Of a stretch of 14,221 bases of DNA, positions 6,970 through 14,221 are shown one piece after another. The position numbers and the translations under genes were made by a program. The stretch's first letter is position 1, and every line of letters begins with the position of its first letter. The notes beneath the pieces are model-generated. The model was not told the origin of the DNA and did no database searches. It saw only the letters and a program-made list of their open reading frames with translations. Location of the stretch: contig CACXCY010000198.1 of NCBI GenBank assembly GCA_902766265.1, positions 1 to 14,221 on the forward strand. Reading direction: 5' to 3'. This DNA comes from an uncultured Bacteroidota bacterium. Its GTDB lineage: Bacteria > Bacteroidota > Bacteroidia > Bacteroidales > P3.

Positions 6970-7014
6970 CTTCTCTTTTTCATTGTGCAGTATGCACCAC
7001 CTATGCCGCTGTGG

Positions 7015-10000
7015 CTATTTGGCCTGAGCGGCTTCAACCTCCTGGCGGTTGCCCACAACGAGGTTCTGGTACTCGCGCAAACCGGTGCCGGCTGGAATCA
7101 GGTGGCCGACGATGACGTTCTCCTTCATGCCCTCGAGGAAGTCCTGTTTGGCGTTGATGGCGGCCTCGGTGAGAACCTTGGTGGTCTCCTGGAACGAGGC
7201 AGCGGAGATGAAGGACTTGGTCTGCAACGAGGCCTTGGTGATACCCTGCAGTATCTGCTTGGCAGTGGCAGGGTGAGCATCGCGGGCAGTGACAAGCTTG
7301 AGGTCCTTGCGGCGCAGAATTGAGTTCTCGTCGCGCAACTTACGGGCAGTGATAATCTGACCTGGCTCAACGTTCTCGCTGTCGCCCTTGTCCTGAACCA
7401 CCTTCATACCGAAGAGTTCATCGTTGGTCTCGTGGAAATCGATTTTGTTGACCAGTTCACCTTCAAGGAAACGGGTGTCGCCTGGGTCTTCGATTTCGAC
7501 CTTACGCATCATCTGGCGCACGATAATCTCAAAGTGCTTGTCGTTGATTTTCACGCCTTGCAGACGGTAGACCTCCTGCACTTCGTTGACGATGTATTCC
7601 TGCACCTTCATGGGACCCTTGACAGCCAGGATGTCGGCAGGGGTGATGGCACCTTCGCAAAGCGGGGTACCGGCCTTGACGTAGTCTTTATCCTGAGCCA
7701 GAATCTGCTTGGATGTGGAGATGAGATACTGGCGTTGTTCGCCGGTTTTGGAGGTGATTGTGATTTCGCGGTTGTTGCGTTTGAGCTTCTTGGCGATGGA
7801 TATTTCGCCGTCGATTTCGGCCACGATAGCGGGATCGGAGGGATTGCGGGCCTCGAAGAGCTCGGTGACACGCGGCAGACCACCGGTGATGTCGCCCGCC
7901 TTGCCGAAGGAACGCGGTATCTTAACCATTATATCGCCAGCTTTCAGCATCTGTCCTTGCTCCACGCCGATATGGGCACCGACGGGAAGGTCGTATACCT
8001 TGAGGATGTTGCCTTCCTCGTCGATAATGTTGATGGTAGGATTCTTGGTACGGGCACGGCTCTCGATGATTACCTTGTCCTGCAGTCCCGTCTGGGCGTC
8101 GCTCTCTACGCGGAAGGTGACGTTCTCGATGACATTCTCGAAGGATACCTTACCAGCCACATCGGAAATGATGACGGCATTGTAGGGATCCCATTCGGCG
8201 ATAAGGTCGCCTTTGTGCATCTGTTCGCCAGCTGCCTTGTAAAGTTTGGCACCGTAGGGCAACAGGGCGGAGAAGAGCGTGATGTCGGTCTTGGGGTCGA
8301 CAATACGCATTTCAGCTGAACGTCCCATAACAATATGATAGCTGCTGCCATCGGCATCGCTATAGGGTATGGAGCGGAGCTCGTCAATATCAAGACGGCC
8401 TTCGTGGCGCGCCTGGATAGTGGAGGTTGTACCGATGTTTCCACCGGCCACACCACCAACGTGGAAGGTACGGAGAGTAAGCTGCGTACCGGGCTCGCCG
8501 ATGGCTTGAGCTGCGATAACGCCCACGGCCTCGCCTTTCTGCACCATGCGGCCTGTAGCCAAGTTGCGTCCATAGCACTTGGCACACACCCCATGCTTGG
8601 CTTCGCAGGTAAGCACCGAACGAATCTCGACTTCCTCGATTCCGGCGGCCTCAATGCGCTGGCAGATGCTTTCGGTAAGTTCCTCACCAGCGGGCACAAT
8701 CATCTCACCTGTCTGGGGATCGTAAATGTCGTGGACAGACGTACGTCCCAAGATGCGGTCAGCCAACGATTGGACGATATCTTCACCTTTTTTGAGTGCT
8801 GTTGTGGGCAGGCCACGGAGCGTGCCGCAGTCTTCCTCGGTGATGATGACATCGTGTGCCACATCGACCAGACGACGAGTCAAGTATCCAGCGTCGGCAG
8901 TCTTAAGTGCAGTATCTGCCAAACCTTTACGGGCACCGTGGGTGGAGATAAAGTACTCGAGCACCGAAAGTCCTTCTTTGAAGTTAGAGAGGATGGGGTT
9001 CTCAATAATCTCGTTACCTGCAGCTCCAGCTTTTTGTGGCTTGGCCATCAGACCACGCATACCAGAGAGCTGACGAATCTGTTCCTTGCTACCACGAGCT
9101 CCCGAGTCAAACATCATGTATATGGGGTTGAAACCTTGATTATCAGCTTTGAGATGTTTCATCAAGGTCTCGGTGAGCTGGTTATTTGTATTGGTCCAGA
9201 TATCAATAACATGGTTGTAACGTTCGTTGTTGGTGATAAGACCCATTGCATATTGCGACATAACCTCTTCCACCTCTTCGTTGGCTTTGGACACGAGCCC
9301 CTCTTTTTCTTCGGGAATAAGTACATCCCCCAAATTGAAAGATAGACCGCCGCGGAATGCTTGGCGATAGCCCATATTCTTGATATCGTCGAGGAATTGG
9401 ACTGTAGTGGCGTTTCCGCAGGTGGTATAGAGGTCGCCAATGATGTCGCGCAACGATTTTTTGCCAATAAGCTCGTTGACATATCCATATTCATTGGGTA
9501 CAAGCTGGTTGAAAATGACGCGACCTACAGTGGTGCGGAGACGGTTTGTCTTAATGAAATGCCCTTTCTTATCTACAACGGGATATCCGTTCTTGTCGCG
9601 TACTACTTCAAATTCGGTACGGCTACGTTGTGCCACTTCTGCAGGAGTAGCACAGTCAATATCGGTGAGAACATTACCTTTCTTGTCCGTAATAACTTCC
9701 ATGAAAGTCTTGTCCGTTTTAACGAAAGAGAATTCATCGCGACCATTAATATCGGTCAAGCGGACACTAATGCAGGCGTTGAGACTGGCACGCTTCTCAT
9801 TGTAAGCAATAATAACCTCTTCTGGCGAGGAGAAACGGAGCCCTTCACCTTTGACCACCTCGGTATCGGTGGAGCGGCGAGGTTTAGTGGTATAGTACAA
9901 TCCCAGCACCATGTCCTGTGACGGTACCGCGATAGGTGCACCATTGGCAGGATTGAGAATGTTATGGCTGGAAAGCATGAGCAATTGTGCTTCAAGGATA

Positions 10001-11490
10001 GCAGCATTGCCCAGCGGTACATGGACAGCCATCTGGTCACCGTCGAAGTCGGCGTTAAAGCCAGTACATACCAACGGGTGCAGACGAATGGCTTTGCCCT
10101 CAACAAGTTTAGGTTGGAATGCCTGAATACCCAAACGGTGCAGCGTAGGAGCACGGTTGAGTAGTATGGGGTGCCCTTTCAATATGTTTTCAAGGATTTC
10201 CCATACAACTGGATCCTTACGGTCGACGATACGTTTGGCTGATTTGACGGTCTTAACCAAACCGCGTTCAAGCATTTTACGGATGATGAAGGGCTTGAAG
10301 AGTTCTGAGGCCATGTCTTTAGGCAGACCACACTCATGCATCTTCAGTTCGGGGCCCACGACAATCACCGAGCGACCAGAGTAGTCCACACGCTTACCGA
10401 GCAGATTCTGACGGAAACGTCCTTGTTTACCCTTTAAAGAGTCGGACAGGGATTTGAGTGAACGGTTGGAGTCAGCTTTCACGCTGCTTACCTTGCGCGA
10501 ATTGTCAAATAGAGAGTCAACGGCCTCTTGAAGCATACGCTTCTCATTGCGCATAATGACTTCTGGGGCTTTGATCTCAACCAGTCTTTTTAGGCGGTTG
10601 TTACGAATGATAACCCGGCGGTAAAGTTCGTTGATATCTGAAGTGGCAAAACGACCACCATCCAGCGGAACAAGGGGACGCAATTCTGGAGGAATAACGG
10701 GCACTATCTTGATAATCATCCATTCAGGGCGATTGTCCATGCCGCGGGCTTGCATACGGCGTTGTGAGTCGCGGAACGACTCCACGATATTCAAGCGTTT
10801 AAGGCAGTCTTGTTTACGTTGGTTAGATGTTTCATTGGATGCACTGTCGCGCAATTCATAGGAGAGTTTATCCAGATCCAATTCGCAAAGGAGTGTATAA
10901 AGGGCCTCGGCGCCCATGCCAGCGATGAACTTATCGGGGTTGCTGTCGTCAAGTTGTTCGTTTCCTATGGGCAGAGATTCCACGATAGCCAGATATTCTT
11001 CCTCTGTCAGTAAATCACGCTTTTTAACAGGTTGTTCATTGAGAATAGCTTTACCTGGTTGAATAACTATATATTTCTCATAGTAGATAACCTGTTCCAG
11101 TTTTTTGCTGGGAATATCAAGCAAAGTACCGATTTTGTTGGGCAGTGAACGGAAAAACCATATATGTGCCACGGGCACGGAAAGTTCTATATGGCCCATG
11201 CGCTCGCGACGGACTTTTTTCTCTGTCACTTCGACACCGCAGCGGTCGCATACGATACCTTTATAACGGATGCGTTTGTATTTGCCACAGTGACATTCCC
11301 AGTCACGTGTAGGTCCGAATATGCGTTCACAGAACAGACCATCGCGCTCCGGTTTGTAAGTACGGTAATTGATAGTCTCGGGTTTTGTAACCTCGCCATA
11401 TGAACGTTTTTTGATGGATTCGGGCGATGCCAGACTAATGGTTATCGAATTAAAATCGTTTTTTATTGGTGATTCTTGTTTAAATGCCAT
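7015..11490 (-). CDS. rpoC: DNA-directed RNA polymerase subunit beta prime
   Basis: A 1491-residue catalytic subunit of RNA polymerase. The start at 11490 gives MAFKQESPIKNDF, usual for Bacteroidales. An in-frame ATG at 11559 would overlap the end of rpoB and add 23 unrelated residues. The first zinc site uses Cys66, 68, 81 and 84. The active-site loop NADFDGDQMA is at 479-488 with the Mg-binding Asp481, 483 and 485. The bridge helix lies around 852-878 (GARKGLADTALKTADAGY). The second zinc site is Cys888, 962, 969 and 972, followed by the trigger-loop region near 989-1018. Residues about 583-652 hold a stretch that E. coli lacks, with repeated DKKG-like turns, and the total length exceeds the roughly 1430 I expect for the order. 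It starts 61 bases after the rpoB stop. GC content appears higher in the 3' 1.9 kb than in the 5' part. A terminator follows. Confidence 0.98.
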   Translation of the reverse strand: MAFKQESPIKNDFNSITISLASPESIKKRSYGEVTKPETINYRTYKPERDGLFCERIFGPTRDWECHCGKYKRIRYKGIVCDRCGVEVTEKKVRRERMGHIELSVPVAHIWFFRSLPNKIGTLLDIPSKKLEQVIYYEKYIVIQPGKAILNEQPVKKRDLLTEEEYLAIVESLPIGNEQLDDSNPDKFIAGMGAEALYTLLCELDLDKLSYELRDSASNETSNQRKQDCLKRLNIVESFRDSQRRMQARGMDNRPEWMIIKIVPVIPPELRPLVPLDGGRFATSDINELYRRVIIRNNRLKRLVEIKAPEVIMRNEKRMLQEAVDSLFDNSRKVSSVKADSNRSLKSLSDSLKGKQGRFRQNLLGKRVDYSGRSVIVVGPELKMHECGLPKDMASELFKPFIIRKMLERGLVKTVKSAKRIVDRKDPVVWEILENILKGHPILLNRAPTLHRLGIQAFQPKLVEGKAIRLHPLVCTGFNADFDGDQMAVHVPLGNAAILEAQLLMLSSHNILNPANGAPIAVPSQDMVLGLYYTTKPRRSTDTEVVKGEGLRFSSPEEVIIAYNEKRASLNACISVRLTDINGRDEFSFVKTDKTFMEVITDKKGNVLTDIDCATPAEVAQRSRTEFEVVRDKNGYPVVDKKGHFIKTNRLRTTVGRVIFNQLVPNEYGYVNELIGKKSLRDIIGDLYTTCGNATTVQFLDDIKNMGYRQAFRGGLSFNLGDVLIPEEKEGLVSKANEEVEEVMSQYAMGLITNNERYNHVIDIWTNTNNQLTETLMKHLKADNQGFNPIYMMFDSGARGSKEQIRQLSGMRGLMAKPQKAGAAGNEIIENPILSNFKEGLSVLEYFISTHGARKGLADTALKTADAGYLTRRLVDVAHDVIITEEDCGTLRGLPTTALKKGEDIVQSLADRILGRTSVHDIYDPQTGEMIVPAGEELTESICQRIEAAGIEEVEIRSVLTCEAKHGVCAKCYGRNLATGRMVQKGEAVGVIAAQAIGEPGTQLTLRTFHVGGVAGGNIGTTSTIQARHEGRLDIDELRSIPYSDADGSSYHIVMGRSAEMRIVDPKTDITLFSALLPYGAKLYKAAGEQMHKGDLIAEWDPYNAVIISDVAGKVSFENVIENVTFRVESDAQTGLQDKVIIESRARTKNPTINIIDEEGNILKVYDLPVGAHIGVEQGQMLKAGDIMVKIPRSFGKAGDITGGLPRVTELFEARNPSDPAIVAEIDGEISIAKKLKRNNREITITSKTGEQRQYLISTSKQILAQDKDYVKAGTPLCEGAITPADILAVKGPMKVQEYIVNEVQEVYRLQGVKINDKHFEIIVRQMMRKVEIEDPGDTRFLEGELVNKIDFHETNDELFGMKVVQDKGDSENVEPGQIITARKLRDENSILRRKDLKLVTARDAHPATAKQILQGITKASLQTKSFISAASFQETTKVLTEAAINAKQDFLEGMKENVIVGHLIPAGTGLREYQNLVVGNRQEVEAAQAK

Positions 11491-11551
11491 TTTTTCTCTA
11501 GTGTTTTGAGGTTTGAATTTTGGGGTTAATGTTGGGTAATGGTATTCGAAA

Positions 11552-14221
11552 TCAATCAAAAGTCATTTCCAATCCTAAACCTCTTAACTCATGTACCAAG
11601 ACGTTGAACGATTCGGGAATGCCAGGCGTAGGCATGTTGTCGCCTTTTACAATGGATTCGTATGCTTTAGCGCGGCCCATGACATCGTCAGACTTGACAG
11701 TAAGTACCTCTTGCAATACATTGGCTGCTCCGAATGCTTCCAGTGCCCATACCTCCATCTCGCCGAAACGCTGGCCACCGAAGTTGGCTTTACCACCAAG
11801 GGGCTGTTGGGTGATAAGAGAGTACGGACCAATGGAACGGGCGTGCATCTTTTCGTCAACAAGATGGTGGAGTTTCAGCATATAGATGTAACCCACAGTT
11901 GCTGGCTGATCGAAGCGTTCACCGGTTTCACCGTCATATAGATATGTACGGCCGTTTTCGGGAAGCCCTGCCTCACGGATGTATCCATTAATTTGCTCCA
12001 GAGTGGCACCATCAAAAATGGGTGTCTTGAAACGTTTGCCCAGCTTCTTTCCTGCCCATCCAAGTACGGTTTCATATATCTGTCCCAAGTTCATACGGGA
12101 CGGCACACCTAGAGGATTAAGGACGATGTCGACGGGAGTTCCGTCGGCGAGGAACGGCATATCTTCAACACGCACGATTTTGGATACGATGCCTTTATTT
12201 CCATGGCGTCCAGCCATCTTGTCACCCACGCGTAATTTACGTTTCATGGCAATATAAACCTTTGCCATTTGAACAATGCCGCTGGGGAGGTCATCACCTA
12301 CGGTAAGTGCAAACTTGTTGCGAGTGAAACGACCATTGATTTCACGCACCTTTATGCTGTAATTGTTCAGCAACTCGCGCACCATCGCATTTGTCTCTTT
12401 GTCGCTAGTCCATTTGGCGGCATTGATATCTGTATAGTCAAGTGCTTGCAGTGTTTTGGCAGAGAATTTGACCTTTTTCGGGATGAGTTCTACTTTGTGT
12501 GTGCTATACACACCATTGGACGTTTTACCTTGGAGAATAATAAGTAATCTGTCTATCAACTTCTCTTTCAAGTCCGCCAGCTCAATGTTGTATTCTTCTT
12601 CTGGTTTGGCCAGTAGTTCTTTTTCCTTGGCTTTTTGTTTGCGGTCACGGATGATGCGGGCAAAGAGTTTCTTGTCAATAACCACACCGTGGATCGAAGG
12701 CGGAACTTTAAGTGATGCGTCTTTCACATCACCAGCTTTGTCCCCAAAGATGGCGCGAAGCAGTTTCTCTTCGGGAGTAGGATCACTTTCGCCCTTAGGT
12801 GTAATCTTACCAATGAGGATATCACCTTCCTTAACCTCAGCGCCAATACGGATGATACCATTTTCGTCGAGATCTTTGGTGGCGTCGGAACTTACGTTAG
12901 GGATGTCTCGAGTAAGTTCTTCAACACCGCGTTTGGTCTCGCGTACCTCTAATGTAAATTCCTCAATATGGACGGACGTAAAGATGTCTTCCCGTACAAC
13001 CCGCTCAGAAATCACGATGGCATCTTCGTAGTTGTATCCTTTCCATGGCATAAAGGCCACTTTCATATTGCGGCCAAGAGCCAGCTCCCCATTTTGGGTG
13101 GCGTAACCTTCGCAAAGTACCTGTCCTTTCTTCACCTTATCGCCTTTACGTACGATAGGACGCAAGTTGATAGCTGTAGTATGGTTGGTGCGTTGGTATT
13201 TGGTGAGTTTATATTCACAAATATCGTCTTCAAACGATACGAGACGGTCCTTTTCGGTTCGTGCGTGGCGGATTACAATTTTGGTGGAGTCTACATACTC
13301 AACCACACCGTCTGCCTTAGCATTTAATAGTACACGTGAGTCTTCAGCAACCGACCGTTCAATACCTGTACCTACAATAGGAATTTCAGGGTTGAGTAGA
13401 GGTACTGCCTGACGCATCATGTTAGAACCCATCAAGGCGCGGTTAGCATCGTCGTGCTCCAAGAAAGGAATCAGCGATGCAGCGATGGACGCAATTTGAT
13501 TGGGAGCAATATCGATAAGGTCAATCTCTTCTGGAGTCACAATAGGGAAGTCAGCTTGACGGCGGGCTTTTATATGGTCTCCTATAATATGCCCCGTTTC
13601 ATCTTGGGGTGTTGTGGCCTGCGCCACGGTAAGGTTCTCTTCGCTTTCGGCAGTGTAGTAAGTTGGAGCTTCATCGAGCTTAATCTGTCCGTTTACAACG
13701 CGGCGGTAGGGAGTCTCAATAAATCCTAGATTATTAATTTTTGCGTATACGCAAAGCGATGAAATAAGACCAATATTGGGACCTTCTGGTGTCTCAATGG
13801 TGCAAAGACGGCCATAATGCGTGTAGTGAACGTCGCGAACTTCGAATCCAGCGCGTTCTCGTGACAGACCTCCAGGACCCAAAGCAGATATACGACGTTT
13901 ATGGGTAATCTCGGCCAAGGGGTTGGTTTGATCCATGAACTGCGACAACTGGTTGGTGCCAAAGAATGAGTTAATGACCGAAGAAAGTGTTTTGGCGTTG
14001 ATAAGTTCGGTGGGTGAGAACACCTCGTTGTCGCGTACGTTCATGCGCTCGCGGATGGTTCGGGCCATACGTGCCAAACCTACACTAAATTGTGCTGACA
14101 TCTGCTCACCTACGGTGCGAATGCGACGATTTGACAGATGGTCGATATCGTCCACATCGGCTTTTTGGTTGATGAGTTCAATCAGATATTGTATTATAGA
14201 AGTAATATCTTTTTGTGTAAG
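11552..14221 (-). CDS. rpoB: DNA-directed RNA polymerase subunit beta, C-terminal part
   Basis: The last 889 residues of the beta subunit; roughly 380 N-terminal residues lie beyond the right edge, as the frame stays open to base 14221. The GTG at 14155 is internal and not the start. The first visible residues (LTQKDI...DIDHLSNRR) lead into the rifampicin pocket (bases 13880-13960): QLSQFMDQ, then EITHKRRISALGPGG. Residues matching E. coli Q513, D516, H526, R529 and S531 are all wild type. Later blocks are ETPEGPNIGL, GYNYEDAI (395-402), MAGRHGNKG, and the C-terminal clamp segment ending with HELRGLGLEMTFD. The reading frame is intact. It forms an operon with rpoC, and upstream genes such as rplJ and rplL would be expected outside the window, as in most bacteria. 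Confidence 0.98.
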   Translation of the reverse strand, partial: LTQKDITSIIQYLIELINQKADVDDIDHLSNRRIRTVGEQMSAQFSVGLARMARTIRERMNVRDNEVFSPTELINAKTLSSVINSFFGTNQLSQFMDQTNPLAEITHKRRISALGPGGLSRERAGFEVRDVHYTHYGRLCTIETPEGPNIGLISSLCVYAKINNLGFIETPYRRVVNGQIKLDEAPTYYTAESEENLTVAQATTPQDETGHIIGDHIKARRQADFPIVTPEEIDLIDIAPNQIASIAASLIPFLEHDDANRALMGSNMMRQAVPLLNPEIPIVGTGIERSVAEDSRVLLNAKADGVVEYVDSTKIVIRHARTEKDRLVSFEDDICEYKLTKYQRTNHTTAINLRPIVRKGDKVKKGQVLCEGYATQNGELALGRNMKVAFMPWKGYNYEDAIVISERVVREDIFTSVHIEEFTLEVRETKRGVEELTRDIPNVSSDATKDLDENGIIRIGAEVKEGDILIGKITPKGESDPTPEEKLLRAIFGDKAGDVKDASLKVPPSIHGVVIDKKLFARIIRDRKQKAKEKELLAKPEEEYNIELADLKEKLIDRLLIILQGKTSNGVYSTHKVELIPKKVKFSAKTLQALDYTDINAAKWTSDKETNAMVRELLNNYSIKVREINGRFTRNKFALTVGDDLPSGIVQMAKVYIAMKRKLRVGDKMAGRHGNKGIVSKIVRVEDMPFLADGTPVDIVLNPLGVPSRMNLGQIYETVLGWAGKKLGKRFKTPIFDGATLEQINGYIREAGLPENGRTYLYDGETGERFDQPATVGYIYMLKLHHLVDEKMHARSIGPYSLITQQPLGGKANFGGQRFGEMEVWALEAFGAANVLQEVLTVKSDDVMGRAKAYESIVKGDNMPTPGIPESFNVLVHELRGLGLEMTFD

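Noticed and set aside
7432..9345. Long plus-strand open frames opposite rpoC (295 and 336 codons), with similar ones opposite mrcA (282-1145) and ricT (3267-4106)
   Set aside because: They lie wholly inside strongly conserved minus-strand genes, show no recognisable domains, and are explained by codon bias of the true gene.
11491..11559. Upstream ATG start for rpoC at 11559 (23 more codons)
   Set aside because: It overlaps the end of rpoB and the added residues match nothing in RpoC. MAFKQESPIK at 11490 is the family-like start.
14153..14155. GTG as the start of rpoB
   Set aside because: The frame continues upstream to the window edge with RpoB-like sequence, so the gene is cut by the window and does not start here.

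Overview
The window is a gene-dense stretch in which every supported gene lies on the minus strand, so transcription runs from high to low coordinates. It comes from a member of Bacteroidota, order Bacteroidales, and probably a Prevotella-like lineage. The reasons are: GldH next to a RicT/PSP1 protein and a class A PBP; a DUF3467 protein just after rpoC; a TAnnTTTG-type promoter box; A-rich leaders rather than strong Shine-Dalgarno sites; and the RpoB/RpoC sequences. These are family recognitions made by eye, with no database search.

The upstream (right-hand) block is the RNA polymerase operon. It holds the last 889 codons of rpoB (11552-14221, 5' part outside the window), then rpoC (7015-11490), then a small DUF3467 gene (6563-6871). 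A strong intrinsic terminator (6940-6969) lies between rpoC and the DUF3467 gene. The 430-base gap 6133-6562 has no credible gene. It holds four tandem 23-base units, each able to form a small hairpin (6342-6433), a cluster of alternative inverted repeats (6446-6500) and, next to holB, a Bacteroidota-type promoter box (6152-6159).

The left-hand block looks like one operon driven from that promoter: holB (DNA polymerase III delta prime, 4975-6132), ricT-like (PSP1 family, 3225-4892), gldH (lipoprotein, 2724-3197), mrcA-like (bifunctional penicillin-binding protein, 333-2669) and the 5' part of rlmN (1-315). The gaps are 82, 27, 54 and 17 bases. The operon joins replication-clamp loading, a probable RNA-related regulator, an envelope lipoprotein, peptidoglycan synthesis and 23S rRNA/tRNA methylation.

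This is mostly a conserved housekeeping region and I see no mobile element, defence system, CRISPR array, tRNA or rRNA. The least explained parts are the 23-base hairpin repeats in the intergenic gap, an apparent repeat-containing insert in RpoC, and the Arg/Asn-rich tail and extra cysteine cluster of the RicT-like protein.
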